NCBI GenBank assembly: GCA_965200355.1
Contig: OZ241351.1
Coordinates: 2,480,001-2,544,000 of the forward strand
Direction: 5' to 3'
Length of the DNA: 64,000 nt
Origin: Bin18 sp965200355
GTDB lineage: Bacteria; Desulfobacterota; Binatia; Bin18
Below the pieces are notes generated by a model that was given only the letters and a program-made list of their open reading frames with translations, ran no database searches and had not been told where the DNA came from. Both the position numbers and the translations under genes were made by a program. How positions within the stretch are numbered: the stretch's first letter is position 1; each line of letters begins with the position of its first letter. This document shows positions 15,059-23,598 of this stretch, one piece after another.

Positions 15059-17894
15059 TCAAAGCCCAACCCTCCGTCCCGTCAGGCCCGGCTCACGGGC
15101 GAGCAGGGCGCGGACCGGGGCGAGTGAGGGCAGGCCGAGAACCGTACACAGGGCTTCGTCAATACGGAGACGCACCGGGTCGGCGTCCAACTGCGCCAGG
15201 GGAGCGAGCGACGTTGAGGCCACCTCGTCATAGGCGTGGACAAGCGTGGTGAGTTGGTCTGGCGTAAGACTCCGTACATCAAGGACCGGCATAGATGCCC
15301 AGGCCGGCTGCTTCATCTGAACAAATGCTCCCTCAGTCGTAACCCGACGCGAGAAGGAAGGAAAGAACACACAACGAACTGTTCAGCCACAAGACGAGAG
15401 CCTTTTGCATTGGCTCGTCAAGCTGCTTGGTATTAAGTGCCCACCATGTGTTCCCGAGAACTTTTTCCGGGAAGAGCGCAGCAATGATACGCTGTGTATT
15501 GGTGCGCATTCGTTCCACGAGCAGGATATTACCTGCTCGCTGCCAGAGATGAGACCCGTAATGCGGACCACGCGGGGAATCTTTCCACTCCAGCAGGTTG
15601 CAGTTGGGTGTCTGAGCGATTGTCACCACTTCGTTCGATTTGTGGCCCCAGAAGCCGGGAAAGGGTGTCCAATCGGCTTTTGTGACTTTGAAGCCCTCAT
15701 GTATCCGTTTCCGGTCGGGTCCGAGCGGGCCGAGGTCGTGGAGTGGACACAGGGGAAGCGGAGTTTTTTCCGTTGAGCCCGGCACCCTCAGCCTGCCCCG
15801 CTGAAGGTGCCAAGCGATACGCAGCAATTCCACTTGGGCAAAGAGCGCGCCGAGCCAAATATCATCCGGCGACGCGGCAGGAAGTGTCATCAGTTCGGCC
15901 AGTTTGCGCGCCCCTGATGTGGCTCCGGTGAGGCCAGCCTCTTCAATCCCAACCACCGCACCGACCTGCTCAATCGCGTTCGCCAGGTGCAGGGCCTCAT
16001 GAATTGAGCGCGGGTTGCGCCACAGGCTGATATAGGTCGTTCTGCCCGGCTTCTCCTTGCTGCCGAGCTTGCGGGCAATGAACAACAGTTCGGACAGGTC
16101 GGTATTCTCTGAAAAATTGGGCCGCTCAGCGTCGTGGCTCGAAACTACGGTTTCCAGGTGGTAGCGTTCGGCGAGCAGGTGGCGCGTCGGCCCCCAGGCT
16201 TCGCCCGAAGCCAGCGCCGCCGGCAAGACGAAGGCGAGCCGTCCGCCAACTTCCAGGTGCTTGTCAGCCAGGGCCACAAAGACGCTGCCCAGGCCGGCGG
16301 TCGCACTGGCCGGCAGGTGCTTGAGTCGCTTCTTGAGGTCTTTTTGCAGCACGCCGCGTTCATCCGGCAGAGAACCGAAGAGCAGGTTACCGCCCACGCT
16401 GCGGACAAAGGGCGGATTCATCACGCATAGATGCAAAGTGGGCAGGGTGGCGTTCGTTGCCCGTGACATGGACGCGCCGGTGCGGATGGTCTCAATCTGT
16501 GAATAATCAAGCGCCATCTGGGTTTTGAGTGCTCGATTGCCAAGAAAATCCAGGCTGCCCAAACGCGCCCGCCCCTGGTCAACGCCAAGCGGCATGACAA
16601 ATAGATTCATCCGCACAAAGGCGATATCCGGGGCGAGCAGAGCCAGGGTTGAGGCGGTCAGATGCACGGCTGAGGGCAGCACGTCATAGCCGTGCAATAT
16701 ATTCTCCATCAGCGTCCGGTGGAGGGTCGAAAGTTCCGGTTGGCCCAGCGGCCGGTCTGAGGCCGCACGGGTTCTGATGTACGCGTCGGAAAATGCCTGG
16801 GCTGCGGCCATCAGCAGCGTGCCTGTTCCGCAGGCCAGATCGGCCACCTTGAAGTCGGCTAACGCTGCGGGGTCGCCCAGGTCTTGTTTCCAGGGCGCGG
16901 CCAGGGTCAGTTTCAGCAGCAGGGTCGCGGCCGGCACCGAGGTGTAATAGGTGCCGAGATATTTTGCCTCGTGCAGCAGCCAGTGATAGATGCGGCCCAT
17001 CAGGTCGTGTCGTAAGGCCGCCTGTTGGGCGCAAATGGCTTTGGCTTGTGAGAGCACGGCGGTGACGGCCCGCGTGGTGCTGAGCGCACTCGGGAGTTCA
17101 TCCAGCACGCGCTCGCCGAGCTGGAAAATCGGCATATAGTTGATGTTTTCCCATATCCAGCGCCAATGTTGGGCAAGAGCGCCAACAAGGTCCACTTCTT
17201 TTTCAATTTTACGCAGCGGGCTGACCCGGCCATCCGTCAGGGCCAACTGTTCTTGAAAAATCAGCGCGTTGGCCAGCACCAGGGCCGAGACCTTGGCCGC
17301 GGTTTCGCGCCGGCCTTGGGCTTTGTCTGGTGTCTCCCCTTTGGGCGGGGTGAGGCCCAGAATTCTTGACAGCCGGTCACACGCTCCGGTTTGGCCCAGC
17401 CAGAGGTGCGTCACGCTAACCAAGCGGCCATGCAGCGCTTTGGCTGTGCGCTCAACGATATCATCCTGGCTCAGCGCCTCTTGCGCTCGGCGTAGGGCCT
17501 CCATCAGGGCCGCGGGATTGCCCTCGAACCATTCCTCGCCCTCGGAGGTTTCGGTCAGAATGCAGTAGCGCAAGCGCGCTTCGGCGAGGGCAGTCAGCAT
17601 CTTCGCCGTGGACGTGGTGCGAAGCGGCTCTGGATACACCGTGGCGGCGGCAATATGGGCAATGCCGGCCCGGACACGCTGGCGGGCGTCGTCCAGGACG
17701 ATCTGGGCCGCATTCGGTACGTCGGCAAACTTGCCTTCGATGACGACCCGCAGACCACGCAACTGAAACAAGACATCGGGCCGGTGCCGGCCGTGCAGGT
17801 GAATCGTTTCCGCGTCCGCGGTCACGCCGAGCGTGGAGATGAGCACCGCCAGTTGCGTGTTGATGACTTCTTCACGGTTGCGCTGCTGAGGCAT
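15059..17894 (-). pseudogene. Type IIG-like restriction-methyltransferase, frameshifted near the C-terminus
   Basis: The main frame (17894 down to 15333) gives 853 residues: a nuclease-like site RPDVLF...VVIEGKF at residues 38-56 (P39-D40, E53-x-K55), the AdoMet motif DLACGTGT at 352-359, and the N6-adenine catalytic motif NPPF at 493-496. This combination is that of a single-chain restriction-modification enzyme. The frame stops after LCVLSFLLASGYD, but one base out, an overlapping frame continues TTEGAFVQMKQPAW then SMPVLDVRSL to a stop at 15059, the typical end of such enzymes. Removing one base between about 15335 and 15370 (a GGG run there is a candidate) restores about 944 residues. The lost part belongs to target recognition, so the enzyme may be inactive unless this is a sequencing error. 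Confidence 0.8.
15065..15104 (-). repeat. 40-bp dispersed repeat (copy B)
   Basis: Matches 12790-12829 at 37 of 40 bases, same orientation. It is the very 3' end of the type IIG-like gene. Confidence 0.8.
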
Positions 17895-17914
17895 GGGAGT
17901 GGCAAGCCCTTCTT

Positions 17915-18012
17915 GGTGCCCCTACCGTTCGCGGTTGCCCAGCCAGGTGACGTGGGTATCTGAAAAGAGAATCGTCTCTTCATTGGGATAACTGTGGGCG
18001 GTCTGGATTGTC
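17915..18012 (-). repeat. 98-bp direct repeat (parent copy)
   Basis: Covers the last codons and stop of the DUF2617-like gene plus seven bases beyond. Together with 14569-14666 it brackets a block of about 3.3 kb containing the type IIG-like gene and the two small membrane genes. Confidence 0.92.
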
Positions 18013-18515
18013 ACCCGCTGGCTGGGTGCGTCGAGCCGGACCCAGACCAGGGTTTGGGGAGCCGGACCTCGGGGCGTGGCCGGAAAAGCATAGTCAAGCC
18101 CTGCGCTTGATGAGAGGGCCGTGTCTGCACTGGCCTGGACAATGCGCTGGGCCAGGGCCTGAAAAGCCGGCTGCCCACGCTGGCTGTCCGTTCGGCTCGC
18201 GGTAAAATGGTAGTGCAGGCCGGGTGTGAGCTGGAGGTCAACCGGGCGCGCCCGATTCATAATCCAGTCTGAGAACGCCGGTCGAAGCGCAGGGGGCATA
18301 TCTGTGCAGGCCAGGATTTCGCAAACGTGCTGCGTCTGGTCATACGCAATGTGGACGAGGTGGCTGGTCCCGATAATACTCGCCTGTACCTGGAATTGGG
18401 GCTGTTCCAGACGCGCCGTGGCCAGTGGCCTGAAGGGCTGAAAATCCAGCCGGTCGGCGAGGACGTGCAGCCGGAGCTCGGCCGCGGACTGGTCTTTATA
18501 GGTCAGCGTGCTCAT
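17922..18515 (-). CDS. DUF2617-like protein, unknown function
   Basis: 197 residues, predicted soluble. The alternating strands VQASIIGTSHLVHIAYD, LHYHFTAS and the late VTIQTAHSYPNEETILFSDTH resemble DUF2617, a family known mainly by sequence, but the match is from memory and uncertain. ATG at 18515. It lies 40 bases after the TauE-like gene and 27 before the type IIG-like gene, all on the same strand. The same 3' end is duplicated at 14569. Confidence 0.6.
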   Translation of the reverse strand: MSTLTYKDQSAAELRLHVLADRLDFQPFRPLATARLEQPQFQVQASIIGTSHLVHIAYDQTQHVCEILACTDMPPALRPAFSDWIMNRARPVDLQLTPGLHYHFTASRTDSQRGQPAFQALAQRIVQASADTALSSSAGLDYAFPATPRGPAPQTLVWVRLDAPSQRVTIQTAHSYPNEETILFSDTHVTWLGNRER

Positions 18516-18555
18516 GCGGTATCTCGTCTACGGCAACCGCGGACAGACGCAGGCG

Positions 18556-19338
18556 TTACGAGCCGGCCCACAACGCCTGGAGCCCTTCCCACACCCCGAG
18601 CAGCTGGAGTGCCATCACGACTATTGTCCCAGCCAACACGAGCCGAATCCAGCCCTCGCCCTGGCTGACCCCCCAGTGCGCCCCAAACCATGCGCCGATA
18701 CTCGTTGCTATGGACAGGAGCAGTCCCACCTGCCAGTCGATTTTCCCGTTGAGCGCAAAGACGCAGCCGGCGATACCAGTCAGGCCCAGGACAATAACGA
18801 CTTTCACGCCGTTTGCCAGCGTGAGATTCAAGCCGGCCAGAGTATGCAGCGTCACCAGTATAAAAATACCGGCCCCAATCTGGAGTAAGCCCCCGTAGAG
18901 GCCGATGCCAAAAAAGACGACGCGGAGCAGTTGTCGCCCCCGGCGCGTCCCGCTGATGGCCAGGAGCTTGGTATTGAGGACCGGCTCACACACTATCGGA
19001 ACGAGCAGGACCATCATCGTGACGGCCAGCAGGGTTTGGAAGACGGCATCATCCAGACGGACCGAGACCAGCGCCCCGCACACCGAGCCCAGCATGGCCG
19101 GGAGGGTGAGCGCCAGGGCCAGGCCGGAGTCGGTTTGCTTCAGTTTTGTATACGCAGCCAGGGCCGTCAGGCTTTGCAGGACCACGGCCAAACGATTCGT
19201 GCCGTTGGCCACTCCGGGCGGCAGGCCGATCAGGATGAGGGCCGGCACGGTCAGCATGGCCCCTCCGCCGGAAACCGCGTTGAGAAAACCGGCGACCAGA
19301 CCACTGAGGCTAATGAGGAGTATATCGGTGAGGGACAT
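18556..19338 (-). CDS. Sulfite exporter TauE/SafE family membrane protein
   Basis: 260 residues, the usual length, with seven or eight hydrophobic helices. The first family repeat is recognised by the stretch LVAGFLNAVSGGGAMLTVPA near residue 14 and GVANGTNRLAV near 50; the second repeat begins about residue 140 (GLYGGLLQIGAGIF). These proteins export sulfite, sulfoacetate or related anions across the inner membrane; the actual substrate is unknown. ATG at 19338 begins the first helix; the longer frame crosses a hairpin repeat. Confidence 0.9.
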   Translation of the reverse strand: MSLTDILLISLSGLVAGFLNAVSGGGAMLTVPALILIGLPPGVANGTNRLAVVLQSLTALAAYTKLKQTDSGLALALTLPAMLGSVCGALVSVRLDDAVFQTLLAVTMMVLLVPIVCEPVLNTKLLAISGTRRGRQLLRVVFFGIGLYGGLLQIGAGIFILVTLHTLAGLNLTLANGVKVVIVLGLTGIAGCVFALNGKIDWQVGLLLSIATSIGAWFGAHWGVSQGEGWIRLVLAGTIVVMALQLLGVWEGLQALWAGS

Positions 19339-19350
19339 CACAAGAAAAAA

Positions 19351-19377
19351 GGGCAGCCCCAGGGGGCTGCCCCTACC
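19351..19377. repeat. Strong hairpin / GGTAGGGGC-type repeat
   Basis: GGGCAGCCCC and GGGGCTGCCC pair almost perfectly with a 2-3 base loop, and the element ends CCCCTACC. The same CCCCTACC end is found where the two 98-bp repeats begin (14571 and 17919), hinting at a shared repeat family. On the minus strand the stem is followed by TTTTTT just before the TauE-like gene, so it could also reduce read-through into that gene. Confidence 0.65.
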
Positions 19378-19442
19378 ATGAACGATTGTGGCGTGTCTGT
19401 GGTGGAGCGTCAAGCAGAAGACGCCGGGGCGGGCAGTTTTCC

Positions 19443-19471
19443 TTGACCCCTCTCGTGGCTCTGCCTATGAT
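19443..19471 (+). promoter_or_regulatory. Probable sigma-70 promoter of the thiolase gene
   Basis: TTGACC (19443-19448) and TATGAT (19466-19471) are separated by 17 bases, matching five of six bases each. A start site near 19478 would give a short leader containing the AAAGGAGGG ribosome site before ATG 19502. Confidence 0.65.
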
Positions 19472-19501
19472 CCGAGAACGCTGGCCAAAGGAGGGCAAGC
19501 T

Positions 19502-20680
19502 ATGCCTGCGGGGAATCTCAAAGATGTTGCGGCGGTGTGTGGGGTGGGCCATACGGCCTATGGTCGAAAAATGAACCGAAGTCAGATTGATCTTGCTGGT
19601 GAAGCCATCCGCAACGCCCTTGATGACGCCGGGCTGGGGCGGGACGATCTGGACGGACTCATTGTCAGTTTTGGAACGCCGATTGGGGCGGACGCGGACA
19701 CCCTGGCCTATGCCTTGGGCTTAAAGCTGCGCGCGTATAATCAAACCTGGGCGCATGGCCGGTTTACGGCCAGCAGCATACAGTGGGCGGCCATGATGGT
19801 CAGCGCCGGGCTGGCCAATGTGGTGGCCTGTATGGCGTCAATCAGTTTCTCGGGTTTTCGCAAACCCATGATGGGCGGGGCTGGAGACACTGAGGGCGGG
19901 CGGGAAGCCGGCGGTGGGCATGGCGAAGACCCGGTGTTCGGCATGACTTCGCCTGGGGCCGGGGCTGCCCTGGTCGCTCGCAAGTATTTTGAGCGCTTTG
20001 GTGCCACGAGTGAACAGTTGGCCGCGATAGCGGTGGCGTTTCGGAAGCACGCGGCCCTGAATCCGAACGCCGTCATGCAGACCCCGGTCAGCGTTGCAGA
20101 TCACCAGAATTCGCGGTTTGTGTGCGAGCCGCTGCACCTGCTGGACTATTGTCTGATTAACGATGGCGCGGCCTGCGTCCTGGTCACGACAGAGGAACGC
20201 GCGCGCGATATGGTCAAACGGCCGGTGTGCATCAGCGGTATGCAGGCATTGCCGGCGGGACGGGAAGAATTCATCTGGACCTATCCCGGCTTTGGAACCG
20301 CTCAACAAACCGCCTGTGATTATGTGCCCGGCCGGCAGTCGGTATATGAAATGGCAGACGTGTCGCTCAGGGATGTGGACGCCTTGTTCACCTATGACGC
20401 CTTCTCGATTCTGGCCTGGACCGCACTGGAGCGTTTTGGATTCTGTGGGCAGGGTGAGGCCGCGGCATTTACCCAAGACGGGCGCATTGAGCTAGGCGGG
20501 GAGCTGCCCATGAACACCAATGGCGGGTTGATGTCCGAGGGCCATATCATGGGCTGGAATCATCAGGTCGAGATTGTGCGCCAATTACGAGGGGAGTGCG
20601 GTAAGCGACAGATTCCGCAGGCCCAACTCATCCAATGGGCCAACGCCTACGGAGACGCGCTCATCTATCGCGCCGGCTGA
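19502..20680 (+). CDS. Thiolase-family protein (SCP-x/DitF-like)
   Basis: 392 residues of thiolase fold: acetyl-CoA acyltransferase-like proteins that pair with a Zn-ribbon protein. Start MPAGNLKDVAAVCGVGHTAY follows AAAGGAGGG; QIDLAGEAIRNALDDAGL and GGLMSEGHIMGWNHQ are typical N- and C-terminal motifs. The usual nucleophile cysteine context around residue 90 reads instead TASSIQWAAMMV, so the catalytic cysteine appears missing, as in the DitF/nonspecific-lipid-transfer branch. With the following DUF35 gene it likely acts in side-chain shortening or CoA-ester handling of steroids or similar lipids. Confidence 0.86.
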   Translation: MPAGNLKDVAAVCGVGHTAYGRKMNRSQIDLAGEAIRNALDDAGLGRDDLDGLIVSFGTPIGADADTLAYALGLKLRAYNQTWAHGRFTASSIQWAAMMVSAGLANVVACMASISFSGFRKPMMGGAGDTEGGREAGGGHGEDPVFGMTSPGAGAALVARKYFERFGATSEQLAAIAVAFRKHAALNPNAVMQTPVSVADHQNSRFVCEPLHLLDYCLINDGAACVLVTTEERARDMVKRPVCISGMQALPAGREEFIWTYPGFGTAQQTACDYVPGRQSVYEMADVSLRDVDALFTYDAFSILAWTALERFGFCGQGEAAAFTQDGRIELGGELPMNTNGGLMSEGHIMGWNHQVEIVRQLRGECGKRQIPQAQLIQWANAYGDALIYRAG

Positions 20681-20701
20681 AAAATCGCGCCGGCTGAAAA
20701 A
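20668..20701 (+). repeat. 17-bp perfect tandem duplication at the thiolase stop
   Basis: TCGCGCCGGCTGAAAAA occurs twice in a row (20668-20684 and 20685-20701). The first copy contains the thiolase stop codon; the second leads directly into the AAGGAGAGG ribosome site of the next gene. Confidence 0.95.
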
Positions 20702-20711
20702 AGGAGAGGAC

Positions 20712-21125
20712 ATGGCCGAGTATACAAAACCGCTGCCGGCAGTGACGACCCTCAACCAACCGTACTGGGAGGGCCTGAAACAAGGGCAGATGGTGCTGCC
20801 CCACTGCGAGGCGTGTGACACGGCCTGGTATCCGCCGACTCCATTTTGCCCGGACTGCTGGTCGCCTGACTTCCGCTGGCAGGCGGTCAGTGGTCGGGGG
20901 GTGGTGAACTCCTGGGTCGTTTTTCATCAAGCCTATTTCTCGTCGTTCAAGCAGGACATCCCGTACTCCGTTGCCGAGGTCGAATTGGAGGAAGGCCCTC
21001 GTCTGCTGACCAATCTGGTCGAAGTCGCAAACGAGGACATTACCATCGGGATGCCGGTGGAAGTGGTCTTCGAGGATGTGACCGACGAAGTGACCCTGGC
21101 CAAGTTTCGCCCCCGAAACGGGTAA
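20712..21125 (+). CDS. Zn-ribbon domain-containing OB-fold protein (DUF35)
   Basis: 137 residues, a typical DUF35 acyl-CoA-associated protein. The rubredoxin-like zinc ribbon is complete: CEACDTAWYPPTPFCPDC near residue 33, two CxxC pairs 11 residues apart. The C-terminal OB fold follows (VNSWVVFHQAY, PYSVAEVELEEGPRLLT). DUF35 proteins form complexes with thiolase-fold partners, and the partner lies 31 bases upstream, so the two very likely make one complex. ATG 20712 follows AAAGGAGAGGAC; the longer frame overlaps the thiolase. Confidence 0.92.
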   Translation: MAEYTKPLPAVTTLNQPYWEGLKQGQMVLPHCEACDTAWYPPTPFCPDCWSPDFRWQAVSGRGVVNSWVVFHQAYFSSFKQDIPYSVAEVELEEGPRLLTNLVEVANEDITIGMPVEVVFEDVTDEVTLAKFRPRNG

Positions 21126-21405
21126 ACAGACCGGTACGGCTGCACTGAAGGAGAGAGGGTGGGGGCGGTCCAAAAGAGGAGGGCGACCGGGCTAGAGCAG
21201 TTCTCGGAGAGGCGGAGCGAGATGGTCACCACAGAGCCTGAGGTTTTTAGCAAACATAGCAAGTAGAGGAGACCGAAGAGGCGGACTGTCCACATTCCTC
21301 GGACGCTACACAGCAGTGGAAACTGCTCTAACTCCTTGACAGGCATTACCACTTTCTGTATCGCTCCTCGTGATCTGCATCCGCGATAACTGGTGTAAGA
21401 GAGAA
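21126..21405. other. Interval without recognisable gene
   Basis: 280 bases after the DUF35 gene. A minus-strand frame crosses it but has cysteine- and serine-rich composition unlike a protein. I see no hairpin, repeat or RNA gene in it. Confidence 0.5.
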
Positions 21406-21589
21406 ATGGAAGAATACATACCCACATTAATCGGTCTAATAATTGCCCGGTGTAGTCGGCGGAATAATCGCAGTAGATGCAAATGAGCGAGGAATGAATG
21501 GCCTCGGCTGGGGGATATTCACTTTCTGTATATGCATCGTCGCCATCCCAGTCTACCTAATTGTAAGAAAACCAAGACGGGATGAGTAA
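21406..21589 (+). pseudogene. Frameshifted small two-helix membrane protein
   Basis: ATG 21406 opens MEEYIPTLIGLIIA, then goes out of frame at CCC 21446-21448. Deleting one C gives IIAGVVGGIIAVDANERGMN, then GLGWGIFTF, IVAIPVYLIVRKPRRDE and a stop at 21589: a 60-residue protein with two transmembrane helices and a basic end. That composition is far too orderly to be chance. Either the gene is broken by one inserted base or the assembly is wrong here. Confidence 0.66.
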
Positions 21590-21620
21590 AACCATCATCA
21601 GGTAGAAGCCTCATGTAATA

Positions 21621-21959
21621 GTGAGGATTATTCTTGTGCTATTGTTGCTTGGCTTGGCTTCTATCGATAACAACCCTCTGGTTAAGCTGGAAGCCAAGCT
21701 GGGCTTGTCCCCCGCACCCCTGGAAAAATTCTTCAGTATAAAAAGCCTCTTTAGCGGTATGACCGAAGGTGTACATCAGTTTACGAGGTTGAATATCGAG
21801 GAGGCAATTAAAGCCAATATATTTTCGCCATTTGTTATTCCGTTGGTGGTATTCGTAATCTTGACCTGGAGGATTCCAAAGCTTGACACTAGCAACAAGG
21901 AGTACGTTTTCTTTGCATCCTTTATAGGATTGTCAGTGATAGTCAACTTGGTGAACTGA
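21621..21959 (+). CDS. Small membrane protein, possibly DUF2752-like
   Basis: 112 residues from a GTG start, with three hydrophobic segments: RIILVLLLLGLASI, SPFVIPLVVFVILTW and YVFFASFIGLSVIVNL. The middle portion SLFSGMTEGVHQF followed by NIEEAIKANIFSP has the layout of DUF2752 proteins, but the usual CPGCG cysteines are absent, so the assignment is weak. The stretch is AT-richer than its surroundings, which may indicate acquired DNA. Start is uncertain, as no good ribosome site is present. Confidence 0.5.
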   Translation: MRIILVLLLLGLASIDNNPLVKLEAKLGLSPAPLEKFFSIKSLFSGMTEGVHQFTRLNIEEAIKANIFSPFVIPLVVFVILTWRIPKLDTSNKEYVFFASFIGLSVIVNLVN

Positions 21960-22141
21960 AACGGACGGAGGTCTGCCTGCAAGAGAATGGGCGAAAGTCG
22001 ACAATGGGCGCTCGCTTTAAGGAACACACGGTTAAAAGATGTGCAATTGTCTAAACACGCCTATGAACGGGGCTGAAAATCCAGGAGCGGGGCCCACAGC
22101 AATCCGGGCCAGTGCAACCGACCCGGAGCTGCGAAGCCGTC

Positions 22142-23467
22142 TCAGGCGATATAGCCGCTCTCGTCGTGGTCGGTCAGGTCAAGGCCCATCATTTCACCCT
22201 CTTCGCTGATGCGCGCCCCTCCGGTCAGGGCATTGGCAACAAAATAGGCGATCATAGACACCACACCACTCCAGATGATGGTGACAATAACACTCTTTAT
22301 CTGCTCAAGGATTTGGGCCATGGTAGACGCGGCTTCAAGACCGGCTCCGCCCATAAACTCGGCGGCGCACAGCCCGGTCAGGATCGCGCCGACAATGCCC
22401 CCCACGCCGTGCACGCCAAAGACGTCGAGGCTGTCGTCATAGCCAAAGGCGCGTTTCAGTTTGGTGGCAGCCAGATAGCACAGGAAAGCCGAGGCCGCGC
22501 CGATCAACATCGCGCCCATCGGGCCGGCCGTGCCGCTGGCCGGCGTAATGGCAACCAAGCCGGCCACCGCCGCGGTGGCCATGCCGAGAATGCTCGGCTT
22601 GCCATGCTGAAACCACTCAATCAGCATCCAGACGACCACTGCCGTGGCCGTGGATATCTGGGTAACGAGCAGGGCCATGCCGGCCGTCCCGTCGGCGGCC
22701 AGCTCGCTGCCGGCATTGAAACCAAACCAGCCCACCCACAGCATCCCGGTGCCGACAACGGTCAGGACGAGGCTATGCGGGCGCATGGGCTCGGTGGGGT
22801 AGCCGGTCCGGGAGCCGATCATGACGCAGACGACCAGCGCGGCAATCCCGGCATTGATATGCACGACCGTCCCCCCGGCAAAGTCCAGCACCCCCCAGCC
22901 AGCAAACAGGCCCCCACCCCAGGCCATATGCCAGATCGGGACATAGCTGAAGGTGAACCAGATAATCATGAAGATCAGCATCGCGCTGAACTTCATCCGC
23001 TCGGCAAAGGCCCCCACGATGAGCGCCGGGGTGATGATCGCAAAGGTCATCTGAAAAGTCAGGAAGACTGACTCGGGTATGGTGCCACTCAGGGAATCGA
23101 CCCGCAGGTCCTTGAGAAAGAGCTTGGAGGCGTCTCCGATGATGGCGTTCCCCTCGGTGGCGGCAAAGCTGTAGCCGTAGATAATCCACAGCAGGGTCAT
23201 GACTCCGGCCATGGCCAGGCATTGACCCAGGACGGACAGGATATTCTTGGTCCTGACCAGACCACCGTAGAACAGTGCCAAACCCGGCAGGGTCATGAAC
23301 AGCACCAGGGCGGTGGCCGTAATCATCCAGGCCGTATCTCCGCTATCAAGCGTCGCGGTTTCCTCGGCCCAGACTGGCCCGGCCAGCCCGAGCAGACTGA
23401 GTAAGCCGAGTGCGAGTGGTCCCCACCCGCACCAGGCGGATTGCTGCATCCTTTGAAAGAATTTCAT
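22142..23467 (-). CDS. amt: Ammonium transporter AmtB
   Basis: 441-residue inner-membrane ammonium channel with a cleavable N-terminal signal (MKFFQRMQQSA... ending PVWAEE) and 11 membrane helices. The pore signatures are all present: DFAGGTVVHINAG (pore aspartate and first pore histidine, near residue 205) and FGVHGVGGIVGA (second histidine, near 365), with GWFGFNAGSEL between. GGAGG precedes the ATG at 23467. No GlnK/GlnB gene follows on the same strand, unlike the usual amt-glnK pair. A sigma-54 promoter upstream fits nitrogen control. Confidence 0.96.
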   Translation of the reverse strand: MKFFQRMQQSAWCGWGPLALGLLSLLGLAGPVWAEETATLDSGDTAWMITATALVLFMTLPGLALFYGGLVRTKNILSVLGQCLAMAGVMTLLWIIYGYSFAATEGNAIIGDASKLFLKDLRVDSLSGTIPESVFLTFQMTFAIITPALIVGAFAERMKFSAMLIFMIIWFTFSYVPIWHMAWGGGLFAGWGVLDFAGGTVVHINAGIAALVVCVMIGSRTGYPTEPMRPHSLVLTVVGTGMLWVGWFGFNAGSELAADGTAGMALLVTQISTATAVVVWMLIEWFQHGKPSILGMATAAVAGLVAITPASGTAGPMGAMLIGAASAFLCYLAATKLKRAFGYDDSLDVFGVHGVGGIVGAILTGLCAAEFMGGAGLEAASTMAQILEQIKSVIVTIIWSGVVSMIAYFVANALTGGARISEEGEMMGLDLTDHDESGYIA

Positions 23468-23581
23468 TTGTGCATTCCTCCTTCCCTTACGTCCAAAGAA
23501 CGTCTGGGACCGCCGTGGATTGCCCCGGAGGAGCAACAGAAGACGGGATGTCTTTACGGGGTCCTCAGTAAACAGAACAGA

Positions 23582-23598
23582 GGCAAAAAGAATGCCAA
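23582..23598 (-). promoter_or_regulatory. Probable sigma-54 (RpoN) promoter of amt
   Basis: On the minus strand this reads TTGGCATTCTTTTTGCC: the GG and GC dinucleotides are exactly 10 bases apart, matching the -24/-12 core (TGGCA and TTGC both present). It lies about 115 bases upstream of the amt start, on the correct strand. I could not find a convincing NtrC site further upstream. Confidence 0.6.

Noticed and set aside
20933..21427. Minus-strand frame of 164 residues crossing the DUF35 gene and the gap after it
   Set aside because: I considered a transposase remnant, but it has no catalytic motif and no inverted repeats or target duplications around it.
22112..23071. Plus-strand frame of 319 residues opposite amt
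   Set aside because: Rich in His, Asp and Gly in the pattern of a reversed membrane protein gene; amt on the minus strand is certain.
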